Assembly (NCBI RefSeq): GCF_900168115.1
Contig: NZ_FUZC01000002.1
Location: 62,001-126,000, forward strand
From: Salegentibacter salinarum
GTDB taxonomy: Bacteria > Bacteroidota > Bacteroidia > Flavobacteriales > Flavobacteriaceae
Direction of reading: 5' to 3'
Length of the DNA: 64,000 bases
Shown: piece after piece, positions 6,844-15,727 of the stretch
Layout of the letters: each line of letters opens with the position of its first letter
Position numbering within the stretch: position 1 is the stretch's first letter
Position numbers and translations under genes: made by a program
The notes under the pieces: generated by a model
What the model was told of the DNA's origin: nothing
What the model saw: only the letters and a program-made list of their open reading frames with translations
Database searches by the model: none

Positions 6844-8229
6844 ATGCGTTTTTATAATTTTACAATTATTGTTGCAATTGCATCAATACTAACTTCTTGC
6901 GGTTCTTATTTAAGTCAGCCAGTTGATTTTGAAGCACCGCGCACAGGAGAAATATCAGAGACAACAAAGCGTTTAAGAAGTTTACCAGAGCCAGAAGAAA
7001 AAGTTGTTGTAGGTGTTTACAATTTTAGGGATTTAACGGGGCAGTATAAGCCTTCTGAGGTTGGAAGTACTTTTAGTACAGCAGTAACCCAGGGCGCGAC
7101 TTCAATTTTAGTTAAGGCCCTGGAAGATTCCGGATGGTTTACAGCAATTGAAAGGGAGAATATCGGTAACCTTTTAAACGAGCGAAATATAATAAGATCT
7201 ACACGCCAGGAATATCAAGGCGGTAATAGTAGCGAACCACAGCTACCACCGTTGTTATATGCGGGAATATTATTAGAAGGTGGTATTGTTTCTTATGACA
7301 CCAATATTATGACGGGTGGTTTAGGTGCCAGATATCTTGGTGTTGGTGCTTCCACTCAGTACAGGCAGGATAGGGTTACCATTTATTTAAGAGCCATTTC
7401 TACGTCTAGTGGAAAGATCCTAAAAAATGTTTATATCTCTAAAACTATTCTTTCTCAGGCTCTGGATGCAAGTTTATTTAAATATGTAAGTTTTCAGCGA
7501 TTATTAGAGGCCGAAACAGGTTTTACCCGGAATGAACCGGTACAAATTGCTGTAAAAGAAGCTATCGAAAAAGCCGTTGAAGGCCTGGTCGTCGAAGGTA
7601 TTGAGGATAAAATCTGGACTCCAAAAGGAGGAGACACTATTGCCAGTCAGTTAGTTAATGATTATAGTTTAGATAAAGAGGAAGAAGAACTAACAGGATT
7701 GTATAATAGAAAATATATTGAAAGGAAATATAATAGTGCATTGGGAGTAAGCTTAGGGGCATCCCTTTTAAGTGCAGATTTTTCTAAAAATTATCTCGCT
7801 CCTCAACTTACCATTGATTATAAGAACCATATTTACCGCGGGTTAGCTCTTCAATTAAGTGGAAGTGTGTTTGAGCTCAATGGGGGAGCGGCCTTTACAG
7901 AAACTTTTGGAAGCCTGGGTGCAGGGCTGAACTACACCGTTTTGCCTAACGACAAGTTAACTCCTTTTGTACAGGCCGGTGCAGGCGTTCTAAGCAGGCT
8001 GTCAGAAATCGAAATTTCAGACGCGAAAAGCAATTTCTTTAAATTACAATACGGTCTTGGAATGGAATATCTAATAACGGATAATCTGGGCTTAAAAGGT
8101 TTTGCCACCCACAATATAACACTTAGCGACGAGTTGGATTACACTATAAATGGAACCCGCGATGATCATTACTTCAATTTCGGGATAGGTGTAAATTTCT
8201 ATTTAGGAAAATCTAATAACAATAATTAA
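6844..8229 (+). CDS. csgG: CsgG curli secretion channel with C-terminal beta-barrel-like extension
   Basis: A lipoprotein: signal with lipobox LTSC, Cys19. Residues 50-262 are a full CsgG domain (VYNFRDLTGQYKP, FSTAV, NLLNERNIIR, GGLGARYLGVGASTQY, SKTILSQ, RLLEAETGFTRNEPV), which in the family forms a nonameric outer-membrane pore. Proteobacterial CsgG ends soon after this point (277 aa). Here about 35 linker residues lead to a 165-residue domain (298-461) of alternating hydrophobic strands ending in NFGIGVNFYLG, typical of small OmpA/OmpW-like barrels. Constriction region: Phe77 aligns with E. coli Phe56, while Tyr51 and Asn55 are replaced (segment KPSEVGSTFSTAV, one residue longer). The barrel assignment is inference from strand pattern. 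Confidence 0.92.
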   Translation: MRFYNFTIIVAIASILTSCGSYLSQPVDFEAPRTGEISETTKRLRSLPEPEEKVVVGVYNFRDLTGQYKPSEVGSTFSTAVTQGATSILVKALEDSGWFTAIERENIGNLLNERNIIRSTRQEYQGGNSSEPQLPPLLYAGILLEGGIVSYDTNIMTGGLGARYLGVGASTQYRQDRVTIYLRAISTSSGKILKNVYISKTILSQALDASLFKYVSFQRLLEAETGFTRNEPVQIAVKEAIEKAVEGLVVEGIEDKIWTPKGGDTIASQLVNDYSLDKEEEELTGLYNRKYIERKYNSALGVSLGASLLSADFSKNYLAPQLTIDYKNHIYRGLALQLSGSVFELNGGAAFTETFGSLGAGLNYTVLPNDKLTPFVQAGAGVLSRLSEIEISDAKSNFFKLQYGLGMEYLITDNLGLKGFATHNITLSDELDYTINGTRDDHYFNFGIGVNFYLGKSNNNN

Positions 8230-8233
8230 AATT

Positions 8234-9727
8234 ATGAAAAGCATAAAATTTATATACACGCTTTTTTTAGCGATCCTGGTTTCAAGTTGTAGCGAAGAAA
8301 CGATAGATAACGTTCAGGTGGGTACCATAACTGGAACCGTTGTTACTGAAGGGAATTTTGAACCAGTGCAAAATGCCAGAATTTCTACAAACCCGGCTAC
8401 TTCTACTGTTTTTACTGATGAGAATGGAGAATTCATACTAAAGAATATTCCCGCCCAGGAATATTCTGTTCAAGCAAGAAAAGATAGTTTATTAACCCAA
8501 TTTCAGGGCGTTGAAATTACTGCAGACGGAGAAGTAAATGTTGTTTTTGAAATGAAACCTGAAACGGCAGATAACCTGGCACCAAAAGCGCCTGAATTAG
8601 TTTCTCCTGAAAATAATACCGAAGGACTTTCCAGGGATGTTACTTTTACCTGGACTTCAGAAGATGTTGACGGGGATGACTTAAATTATCAATTAGAAAT
8701 TAGGAACGATCGCAATAATGATGTTCAAACCTATTCCAATATTTCTGATACAACTTATACCGTAGACAACCTGAATTATGGTTATAAGTACTTTTGGCAG
8801 GTACGCGTAAGTGATAGTATAAATGAAGATGTTCTTAGTGAAGTGAATACTTTTAGTACCCTGGAATTTCCAAAGAGCAGGATTGCTTATGTCAAAAAGA
8901 TAAATGGGAATAATGTAATTTTTTCACGTGATCTTAACGAAAATGAATATCAGTTGACTTCAGCCAATCACAATAGTTTTAGACCAAGAAAAAATCACAG
9001 AACGGATAAAATTGCTTTTCTAAGAACCATTGGAAGCCAAACACATCTTTTTACAATGAATTTAGATGGATCTGGAGAGCGTCAAATTACCAGCAACATT
9101 CCTGTTAATGGTTTTAAACTGGACAAGGTAGATTTCTCGTGGGCTAATGATGGCGCCAGTCTTGTGTATCCAAATTTCGATAAACTTTATAGAGTTAATG
9201 CTACCGGAGATGGAACTACACAAATTTATAGTGAACCCGATGGTAAATTTATAACTGAAGTTGATGTAAGTAATGATAATTCCAGAATGGCGCTTTCAGT
9301 AAACGATGCTGATGGATATAATGCATCTATTTATCTAATAAATAACGAAGGGCAGAGGACAAATACAATTATTTCAAATATTCAAGGAGCACTTGGAGGT
9401 ATAAACCTATCGGTTGATAATAATAAAGTTTTATATGCCAGAGATGTTTCAGGTTTTGAAAGTGAAGATTACCGGCAACTTAACTCGCAATTATTTGTCT
9501 ATAATATAAACACTCAGGAGACCATGAATGTTAGCGACAATAAACCAGATGGAACAAATGATCTGGATCCCAGGTTTTCCCCGAATGAAGCTGAGGTTAT
9601 TTTTGTAAATACTTCTAACGATGGAATTTCCCAGAATAATATTTATTCTACCGAAATTAATCCTGGTACCACTGAAGAAAATAGGGCCTTATTGTATGAG
9701 GATGCCTCTATGCCCGATTGGGAATAA
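8234..9727 (+). CDS. Curli-operon lipoprotein: carboxypeptidase-regulatory-like, FnIII-like and beta-propeller domains
   Basis: Lipoprotein signal with Cys19 (LVSSC). Residues about 30-115 are a carboxypeptidase-regulatory-like fold (GTITGTVVTEG, DENGEFILKNIP). About 120-210 is a fibronectin type III-like module (PELVSPENNTEG, FTWTSEDVDGDDLNYQLEI, YKYFWQVRVSDS). From about 215 to the end are TolB/WD40-like beta-propeller repeats (RIAYVKKINGNNVIF, KIAFLRTIGSQTHLFTMNLD, MALSVNDADG). It starts 4 bp after csgG and is followed by a strong terminator, so it is the last gene of the secretion operon. E. coli curli operons have no counterpart. A surface scaffold, fibre anchor or assembly-checking role is plausible but unproven. 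Confidence 0.75.
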   Translation: MKSIKFIYTLFLAILVSSCSEETIDNVQVGTITGTVVTEGNFEPVQNARISTNPATSTVFTDENGEFILKNIPAQEYSVQARKDSLLTQFQGVEITADGEVNVVFEMKPETADNLAPKAPELVSPENNTEGLSRDVTFTWTSEDVDGDDLNYQLEIRNDRNNDVQTYSNISDTTYTVDNLNYGYKYFWQVRVSDSINEDVLSEVNTFSTLEFPKSRIAYVKKINGNNVIFSRDLNENEYQLTSANHNSFRPRKNHRTDKIAFLRTIGSQTHLFTMNLDGSGERQITSNIPVNGFKLDKVDFSWANDGASLVYPNFDKLYRVNATGDGTTQIYSEPDGKFITEVDVSNDNSRMALSVNDADGYNASIYLINNEGQRTNTIISNIQGALGGINLSVDNNKVLYARDVSGFESEDYRQLNSQLFVYNINTQETMNVSDNKPDGTNDLDPRFSPNEAEVIFVNTSNDGISQNNIYSTEINPGTTEENRALLYEDASMPDWE

Positions 9728-9747
9728 AAAATTATATTTTGTAAAGG

Positions 9748-9785
9748 AAAGCGGTAGCGGATTTTTTGCTATCGCTTTTTTTATT
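9748..9785 (+). terminator. Terminator ending the curli operon
   Basis: Stem AAAGCGGTAGC / GCTATCGCTTT with one G-T pair and a GGATTTTTT-type loop, followed by a T-rich tract. Confidence 0.8.
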
Positions 9786-9818
9786 TTTATAATACTTCAG
9801 TGACTAATCTAATCTGTT

Positions 9819-9826
9819 TATCTTTG
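9819..9826 (+). promoter_or_regulatory. -7 box before purM
   Basis: TATCTTTG matches the Bacteroidota -7 consensus TAnnTTTG and sits 19 bp before the purM ATG. No clear -33 TTG is visible. Confidence 0.5.
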
Positions 9827-9845
9827 GGGCTTCAACAACACAATT

Positions 9846-11024
9846 ATGAGTCAGGAAGTTAGTAAAAGATATGCTCAGCGCGGCGTTTCAGCAGGAAAGG
9901 AAGATGTTCACAATGCGATTAAAAATGTAGATAAAGGTTTATTTCCAAAAGCATTTTGCAAAATTGTGCCCGATTATCTTACCGGTGATGCAAATCATTG
10001 CTTAATTATGCACGCCGATGGTGCAGGCACCAAATCTTCCCTGGCTTATATGTATTGGAAAGAAACAGGAGATCTTTCGGTTTGGAAAGGCATTGCCCAA
10101 GATGCACTTATTATGAATATAGATGACTTGCTTTGTGTGGGCGCTGTAGATAACATCATGCTTTCTTCAACCATTGGCCGGAATAAAAATAAAATTCCGG
10201 GTGATGTAATTTCAGCAATAATCAATGGTACTGAAGAACTGATTGCCGAATTAAAAGAATTTGGAGTAGAAATTCATTCTACCGGCGGTGAAACTGCAGA
10301 TGTTGGCGATTTGGTCCGTACGATTATTGTAGATTCTACTGTAACCGCCAGAATGGAAAAAGCAAAAGTTATTGATAATGCCAATATTAAACCCGGAAAT
10401 GTGATTGTTGGTTTGTCTTCCTCCGGCCAAGCTTCTTACGAAAAAGAATACAACGGCGGAATGGGCAGTAATGGACTTACTTCTGCGCGCCACGATGTGT
10501 TTTCTAATGATTTAGCTGAAAAATATCCCGAAAGTTTTGATAATGATATTCCTGAAGAGTTGATCTATTCAGGAACAAAATCTTTAACTGATTCGGTTGA
10601 AAATTCACCTTTAGATGCAGGAAAATTAGTGCTTTCTCCAACCCGAACTTATGCACCAATTATTAAGGAAATCCTTTCTAAATTCAGCAATAATGAGATT
10701 AATGGAATGGTGCATTGCAGTGGCGGGGCACAAACAAAGATTCTTCATTTCATAGATAATCTGCATATTATTAAAGACAATATGTTTGAGGCACCACCCC
10801 TTTTTAAGCTAATTCAGCAGGAAAGCAAAACCGACTGGAAAGAAATGTACCAGGTTTTTAATATGGGACACCGCATGGAGCTTTATGTAAACCCTGAAAT
10901 TGCTGAAGAGATAATCGCTATTTCCAAATCCTTTAATGTAGAGGCTCAAATTATTGGTAAGGTAGAAGGTTCAGAAGAAAAGAAACTAACGATTAAGAGT
11001 GAATTTGGGGAGTTTTCCTATTAA
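9846..11024 (+). CDS. purM: Phosphoribosylformylglycinamidine cyclo-ligase (AIR synthetase)
   Basis: Catalyses the ATP-dependent ring closure of formylglycinamidine ribotide to aminoimidazole ribotide in de novo purine synthesis, in the cytosol. Key family segments are DGAGTK at 58-63, the Asp-rich NIDDLLCVGA near 91-100, the GGET motif at 147-150 and a GLSSSG segment near 190. At 392 aa it is longer than the roughly 345-aa proteobacterial enzyme but in line with my recollection of the Bacteroidota form. It is transcribed alone from a TATCTTTG promoter, and its neighbours are unrelated. Confidence 0.9.
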   Translation: MSQEVSKRYAQRGVSAGKEDVHNAIKNVDKGLFPKAFCKIVPDYLTGDANHCLIMHADGAGTKSSLAYMYWKETGDLSVWKGIAQDALIMNIDDLLCVGAVDNIMLSSTIGRNKNKIPGDVISAIINGTEELIAELKEFGVEIHSTGGETADVGDLVRTIIVDSTVTARMEKAKVIDNANIKPGNVIVGLSSSGQASYEKEYNGGMGSNGLTSARHDVFSNDLAEKYPESFDNDIPEELIYSGTKSLTDSVENSPLDAGKLVLSPTRTYAPIIKEILSKFSNNEINGMVHCSGGAQTKILHFIDNLHIIKDNMFEAPPLFKLIQQESKTDWKEMYQVFNMGHRMELYVNPEIAEEIIAISKSFNVEAQIIGKVEGSEEKKLTIKSEFGEFSY

Positions 11025-11143
11025 AAATTTCTTTTTTGCTTATTTTCAAAAACTTATATCAGTGTTTAAAAAAAGTATAGATTGCGCAGAACTATAAGCT
11101 AAATTTTTAAGGTCTCCCTAATTTCCTTTAAAAATGTACTCTA

Positions 11144-11863
11144 TTGGCGAATAAGTTAAATATATATAACTCCAAATTTGTATTTGCCTCAACTGTTTTT
11201 TGGGTGATACTCAATCTACTTAGTTTGTATTTTTTCACCGAAGAAGCCAGTAGGTGGTTAAGGTTGGCAGCTTCTACCTATTTCGTTATATGGAGTTTGT
11301 CTTTTCAAGCGCTTAATTCCCGAATACAATATGTACTGCTAGCTTTTTGGATGTGCGATATATCGGTACTCTTTTATGAAAACCAATTTTTTAATTTTTT
11401 GACATTCATTACCAGGTCGCTTACCTTTTTCCTATTAATCTCGATTGTCTATCCCAAGATACATGGGGTAAAATTTAGGTTATCAGAATTGTTGGTAGGA
11501 ATTGCTATTATAGCTATAAACATTTATTTATTGTGGGAACTTTTTTACATGGTGCCGGAAGCTCATTTGTATGATTATTTTGTCCCGGCCTATTTAGGAT
11601 TTACTATTCTAACCATGGTGTTGGTTGGAGTTGCAATTACTTGTAATAACAGGTATAGCAGCAAGGCAAGCTTATACCTTTTACTGGCTACACTTTTTAT
11701 GGCGCTTTCTGACATTAATTTTTTTATTGCGTTTTATTTAGATATATCCATATTTTATTACCCCGATAGATTTCTGCATATTTTTAGCTTAGGATTAATA
11801 CTTCTTTTCTGGATCAATCCATTAGAAACTTCTATGCATAATCTTGGAAATCGTGAAATTTAA
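11144..11863 (+). CDS. Multi-pass membrane protein, YhhN-like
   Basis: An integral membrane protein of 239 aa with about seven or eight hydrophobic segments and short polar loops. Spacing and segments such as LLATLFMALSDINFFIAF and FYYPDRFLHIFSLGL recall the YhhN family (related to lysoplasmalogenase TMEM86), but no catalytic motif can be named. The start must be TTG: an in-frame TAA lies at 11129-11131 and the ATG at 11134 is in another frame and stops at once. It is a single gene facing the minus-strand ABC ATPase, with which it is convergent. Confidence 0.6.
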   Translation: MANKLNIYNSKFVFASTVFWVILNLLSLYFFTEEASRWLRLAASTYFVIWSLSFQALNSRIQYVLLAFWMCDISVLFYENQFFNFLTFITRSLTFFLLISIVYPKIHGVKFRLSELLVGIAIIAINIYLLWELFYMVPEAHLYDYFVPAYLGFTILTMVLVGVAITCNNRYSSKASLYLLLATLFMALSDINFFIAFYLDISIFYYPDRFLHIFSLGLILLFWINPLETSMHNLGNREI

Positions 11864-11880
11864 TTCTGTTTTTTGAAAAT

Positions 11881-12540
11881 CTAAATTGTACCGGCTCTTA
11901 AATATTGATAATCTTCAAGTGCTTTTTCTTCTTTTATAAGCTGTGTGCTGCCGTTTTTTAAAAGATAAATCTCATCGCTGGATTCCAAAATATGCCGGTA
12001 CATATGGTCGGTAATAATTATGGCTTTTTCTTTCTTTAATTTTTGAAGTAATTTCTTAATTTTCTCGACATACAAGGGCGATAGATGCGAAAATGGTTCA
12101 TCTAAAAGTATAAGCTTGGCATTGCTGTTTAGGCAGATATAAATTTCAATAAGCCGTCGTTGCCCGCCTGACAGCTCTCGCATTCTATTGTTTTTCCCAG
12201 CCTTAAATTCAGGGAAATCATATAGAAACTCCTTCAGATTTATTTTGAAAAGTTGAAACGCACTTTTTAGATTCATCTTGGGCGGGATAAAGTTTTGTTG
12301 CGGCAAATAGGTTACGATTCCGTATTTAAAAAGTGGCTTCAGGTAAGGCTTCTTATTAATTCTAATCAATTTGTGCCTAGGTTGTAAGCTTCCGAAGAAA
12401 ATATTGAGTAAACTGCTTTTTCCGCAGCCATTTGCACCAAGTATTCCGGTAATTTTTCCTGTTTCGGTCTTCAGGTAAACACCGTTTAGAATTTGCTTTT
12501 CGGCAAAATAGAGTTCAATATTATCAATTTCAAAAATCAT
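11881..12540 (-). CDS. ABC transporter ATP-binding protein
   Basis: A stand-alone nucleotide-binding subunit of 219 aa. Walker A GANGCGKS at 35-42, Q-loop LPQQNF near 79-84, signature LSGGQ at 123-127, Walker B LILLDE at 143-148 and switch His179 (TDHM) are all present, so it should hydrolyse ATP. Its start overlaps the end of the upstream small membrane protein gene by 4 bp (ATGA type), which implies translational coupling. No full-size permease is adjacent; the 95-residue upstream protein is the only membrane candidate. The substrate is unknown. Confidence 0.88.
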   Translation of the reverse strand: MIFEIDNIELYFAEKQILNGVYLKTETGKITGILGANGCGKSSLLNIFFGSLQPRHKLIRINKKPYLKPLFKYGIVTYLPQQNFIPPKMNLKSAFQLFKINLKEFLYDFPEFKAGKNNRMRELSGGQRRLIEIYICLNSNAKLILLDEPFSHLSPLYVEKIKKLLQKLKKEKAIIITDHMYRHILESSDEIYLLKNGSTQLIKEEKALEDYQYLRAGTI

Positions 12541-12824
12541 AATAAAACAGAATAAATTCCGGTGGAAAGTAGGATGAAAAGAAAGTCAATCATAAAACTA
12601 TAAACAAAGAGTTTAGCACTGCTAAGAGAAAGGTTTTGATAAAAATAAAGGTGATCTTTATAAGAGGTTTTGTATAAATAAAACCCTAAACAGGCTAGGA
12701 AAAGTTTGAATACAACGATTAAGACTACCGGATTTCCGAAAAGCAGGAATAAGAAATTCAATAAAACCGAAGGCAGAATAAATTGCCTATAAAAATAAAA
12801 TATGGCCCTGGTTTTGCTTATCAT
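12537..12824 (-). CDS. Small hydrophobic membrane protein coupled to the ABC ATPase
   Basis: 95 aa with about three transmembrane segments and a basic N-terminus (MISKTRAIFYFYRQF). I do not recognise a family. It is first in a two-gene minus-strand operon and overlaps the ATPase gene by 4 bp, so the two proteins probably act together. It is far smaller than a usual ABC permease (five or six segments), so a working transporter would need oligomerisation or another subunit elsewhere. Confidence 0.6.
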   Translation of the reverse strand: MISKTRAIFYFYRQFILPSVLLNFLFLLFGNPVVLIVVFKLFLACLGFYLYKTSYKDHLYFYQNLSLSSAKLFVYSFMIDFLFILLSTGIYSVLL

Positions 12825-12889
12825 GAATCTCGCTAGATCGTTTCAATTTACAATTCTTTTTTCAATCCTGTAATTCAATCAATTTATCG

Positions 12890-12897
12890 TAAATTTG
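12890..12897 (+). promoter_or_regulatory. -7 box before prfA
   Basis: TAAATTTG matches TAnnTTTG, 24 bp before the prfA ATG, in a gap shared with the divergent ABC operon. Confidence 0.45.
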
Positions 12898-12921
12898 CTT
12901 TTCTAAAATCAGTGTGATTAT

Positions 12922-13998
12922 ATGATTGAGAAGCTTAATATAGTAAAGCAGCGTTTTGATGAGGTGAATGATCTAATTATTCAGCCCGATGTGATTTCAG
13001 ATCAAAAACGATATATAGAATTAAATAAAGAGTATAAAGATCTTAAGGCTTTAATGGATGTGCGCGAAAAATATTTGGAGCTCACAAACAATATCGAAGA
13101 AGCAAAGGAAATTATTTCCGACGGAAGCGACGCAGAAATGACCGAAATGGCCAAGATGCAGTTGGAAGAAGCCGAAAAAGAAGTGCCAAAGCTGGAAGAA
13201 AAGATCAGGATGATGTTGGTGCCTAAAGATCCAGACGACGCTAAAAACGTAGTGATGGAAATTAGAGCGGGTACCGGTGGGGACGAGGCCAGTATTTTTG
13301 CGGGCGATCTTTATAGAATGTATACCAAATATGTTGAAAGCAAAGGCTGGAAACACAATATTGTAGATTATAGTGAAGGTACCAGCGGCGGATTTAAAGA
13401 GATGATTTTTGAAATTACCGGTGAAGATGTCTACGGAACAATGAAGTTTGAAGCCGGTGTGCATCGTGTACAACGTGTACCGCAAACCGAAACCCAGGGC
13501 CGGGTGCATACTTCTGCAGCTACGGTAATGGTACTTCCTGAAGCTGAAGAATTTGATGTAGAAATAGACCCAAAAGAAGTAAGAATAGATTATTTCTGTT
13601 CTTCCGGTCCAGGTGGGCAATCGGTTAACACTACCTATTCTGCGGTACGTTTAACCCACGAACCGACCGGATTGGTAGCCCAGTGTCAGGATCAAAAATC
13701 GCAGCATAAAAACAAGGAAAAAGCTTTTAGGGTTTTACGTTCGCGTTTGTACGAGATGGAACTGGCTAAAAAGCAAGAAGCCGATGCTGCTAAGAGAAAC
13801 TCTATGGTTTCCAGCGGTGACCGTAGTGCCAAAATTAGAACCTATAATTATTCCCAGGGAAGGGTTACAGATCACCGTATAAATCTTACACTTTATGATC
13901 TTTCAAATATTATAAATGGGGATATTCAAAAAATTCTAGACGAGCTTAGACTTGTAGAAAATACCGAAAAGCTTAAAGAGAATTCAGATATATTTTAG
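12922..13998 (+). CDS. prfA: Peptide chain release factor 1
   Basis: Recognises UAA and UAG stop codons and triggers release of the finished peptide on the ribosome. The GGQ catalytic motif is at 231-233 in [20 protein letters not shown]. The stop-codon-reading tripeptide of the PxT type is PQT at 187-189 in [18 protein letters not shown], which marks RF1 rather than RF2 (SPF). At 358 aa the length is standard. There is no sign of an RF2-type programmed frameshift. A GNRA-like hairpin terminator follows before pyrF. Confidence 0.96.
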   Translation: MIEKLNIVKQRFDEVNDLIIQPDVISDQKRYIELNKEYKDLKALMDVREKYLELTNNIEEAKEIISDGSDAEMTEMAKMQLEEAEKEVPKLEEKIRMMLVPKDPDDAKNVVMEIRAGTGGDEASIFAGDLYRMYTKYVESKGWKHNIVDYSEGTSGGFKEMIFEITGEDVYGTMKFEAGVHRVQRVPQTETQGRVHTSAATVMVLPEAEEFDVEIDPKEVRIDYFCSSGPGGQSVNTTYSAVRLTHEPTGLVAQCQDQKSQHKNKEKAFRVLRSRLYEMELAKKQEADAAKRNSMVSSGDRSAKIRTYNYSQGRVTDHRINLTLYDLSNIINGDIQKILDELRLVENTEKLKENSDIF

Positions 13999-14067
13999 AA
14001 ATAGTCACCTCCCTGCATGCGGAGGTCTATTTTGAAATTATCCCGAAGCTTTATTTTAAGAATTACT

Positions 14068-14096
14068 TTCCGCGAAAGCGGAATTTTCTTTTTATT
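14068..14096 (+). terminator. Terminator between prfA and pyrF
   Basis: Stem TTCCGC / GCGGAA closed by a GAAA tetraloop, followed by TTTTCTTTTTATTTT. A weaker hairpin ACCTCC / GGAGGT lies just upstream near 14007-14027. Confidence 0.75.
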
Positions 14097-14125
14097 TTGA
14101 ATCATATAAATTATAAATCTAAACT

Positions 14126-14944
14126 ATGTCCACTAAAGAATTAACCGAACAAATTTTAAAGAAAAAGTCTTTTTTATCTGTAGGACTGGATGTGGATATA
14201 GACAGAATTCCCACTTATTTATTATCAGAAGACGATCCTATTTTTGAATTTAACAAAGCGATTATAGACGCTACCCACAAATTCTGCGTGGCCTATAAAC
14301 CTAATATCGCTTTTTACGAAGCTAACGGTGTGGAAGGCTGGCAGGCTTTAGAAAAAACAATAAATTACCTTCACCACGAGTATCCTGAAATTTATACCAT
14401 TGCAGATGCAAAACGGGGTGACATTGGGAATACGTCAAGAATGTACGCCAAAACCTTCCTTAAAGATCTTGGATTTGATTCGGTAACTGTGGCGCCTTAT
14501 ATGGGTAAGGATTCGGTAGAGCCTTTTCTTGAATTTGATAACCGGCAGGCAATTTTATTAGCGCTAACATCTAATGAAGGTGCTTTCGATTTTCAGACTC
14601 AGCAAATTGACGGCGAAGAACTTTATAAAAAGGTCCTCAAAACATCGAAAACCTGGAAGAATTCTGAGAATTTGATGTATGTAGTTGGGGCTACTAAAGC
14701 CGAATTTTTAAAGGAAATTAGAGAAATAATTCCCGAAAACTTCCTGTTAGTTCCGGGTGTTGGTGCCCAGGGCGGAAAACTGGAAGATGTTTGTAAATAC
14801 GGAATGACCAAAAATGTTGGGCTTTTAGTGAATTCTTCCCGAAAGATTATTTACGCTTCAGAATCTTCAAATTTTGCAGAAATAGCGGGTGCCAAAGCTG
14901 AAGTTCTTCAGCAACAAATGGCCGATGAGTTGAAACAACTTTAA
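14126..14944 (+). CDS. pyrF: Orotidine 5'-phosphate decarboxylase
   Basis: Converts OMP to UMP, the last step of de novo pyrimidine synthesis. The catalytic motif DAKRGD is at 94-99 (Lys96 the expected proton donor), with the family GLDVD near 20-24 and the phosphate-binding end VPGVGAQGG near 211-219. At 272 aa it belongs to the longer PyrF subgroup rather than the 230-aa E. coli type. The next gene starts 9 bp downstream, probably on the same transcript. Confidence 0.94.
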   Translation: MSTKELTEQILKKKSFLSVGLDVDIDRIPTYLLSEDDPIFEFNKAIIDATHKFCVAYKPNIAFYEANGVEGWQALEKTINYLHHEYPEIYTIADAKRGDIGNTSRMYAKTFLKDLGFDSVTVAPYMGKDSVEPFLEFDNRQAILLALTSNEGAFDFQTQQIDGEELYKKVLKTSKTWKNSENLMYVVGATKAEFLKEIREIIPENFLLVPGVGAQGGKLEDVCKYGMTKNVGLLVNSSRKIIYASESSNFAEIAGAKAEVLQQQMADELKQL

Positions 14945-14953
14945 ATATTCACA

Positions 14954-15727
14954 ATGGAAGTTAAGGATCAACTGCAAAGAAAAATTAACCTTCCCGACGT
15001 TCCAAAACGAATAATCTCATTAGTACCCAGCCAAACCGAGTTGCTTATAGATTTAGGACTGGAAGAAAATCTCGTTGGCGTTACTAAGTTCTGCGTTCAT
15101 CCCAAATATCTTCGGAAAATCAAAACTATTGTGGGTGGTACAAAGCAGGTGAAAATTGAAAAAATCAAAGTTCTTGAGCCTGATATTATTCTCTGCAATA
15201 AAGAAGAAAATACGAAAGAAATGGTGGAGGAGTTGGAAGAAATTGCTCCAGTTCACGTGTCAGATATTGTGAAACTTGAAGATGCTTTTGAATTAATGCT
15301 TCAATATGGAGATATCTTTGACAAAGAAGCTTTGGCAGAAACCATAGTGTCTTCTGTAGAGAAAAAAATAGCCTTGTTCCAGGAACAAATCAAAGATAAA
15401 CCGAAAAAAAAAGTAGCATATTTTATCTGGAAAAAGCCTTTAATGGTGGCGGGAAAAGACACTTTTATAGACGAACTTTTAAAGTTGAATAAGTTTGAAA
15501 ATGTATTCAAAGAGTCTCGCTATCCCGAAACTTCTTTTGAAGAATTAAAAGCCAAAAATCCTGATTTATTATTGCTTTCTTCAGAACCATATCCATTCAA
15601 GGAAAAGCATAAAGAATATTTTTCAGAATTAAATATTGAAATTCAACTTGTAGATGGGGAATACTTTAGCTGGTACGGGTCCAGGCTGGCAGGAGCAATA
15701 GATTATTTTAAAAAGCTTAGAAGCTAA
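14954..15727 (+). CDS. BtuF-like helical-backbone metal/cobalamin receptor without signal peptide
   Basis: The fold is that of periplasmic B12/siderophore-binding proteins: an N-terminal PKRIISLVPSQTELLIDLGL segment, GVTKFCVHP, GGTKQVKIEKIKVLEPDIIL, then a C-terminal half with KKPLMVAGKDTFIDELL and FEELKAKNPDLLLLSSEP. Unlike transport receptors it has no signal peptide or lipobox, since it starts MEVKDQLQRKINLP, so it should stay in the cytosol. It is 257 aa and lies 9 bp after pyrF with no ABC genes nearby. It may be a ligand-storage or sensing protein, or export may depend on an unseen upstream start; the short gap to pyrF makes the latter unlikely. Confidence 0.75.
   Translation: MEVKDQLQRKINLPDVPKRIISLVPSQTELLIDLGLEENLVGVTKFCVHPKYLRKIKTIVGGTKQVKIEKIKVLEPDIILCNKEENTKEMVEELEEIAPVHVSDIVKLEDAFELMLQYGDIFDKEALAETIVSSVEKKIALFQEQIKDKPKKKVAYFIWKKPLMVAGKDTFIDELLKLNKFENVFKESRYPETSFEELKAKNPDLLLLSSEPYPFKEKHKEYFSELNIEIQLVDGEYFSWYGSRLAGAIDYFKKLRS

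Noticed and set aside
13051-13620. 189-residue minus-strand frame inside prfA
   Set aside because: It is rich in Phe and His as expected for antisense of Glu/Lys codons; prfA is complete and certain on the + strand.
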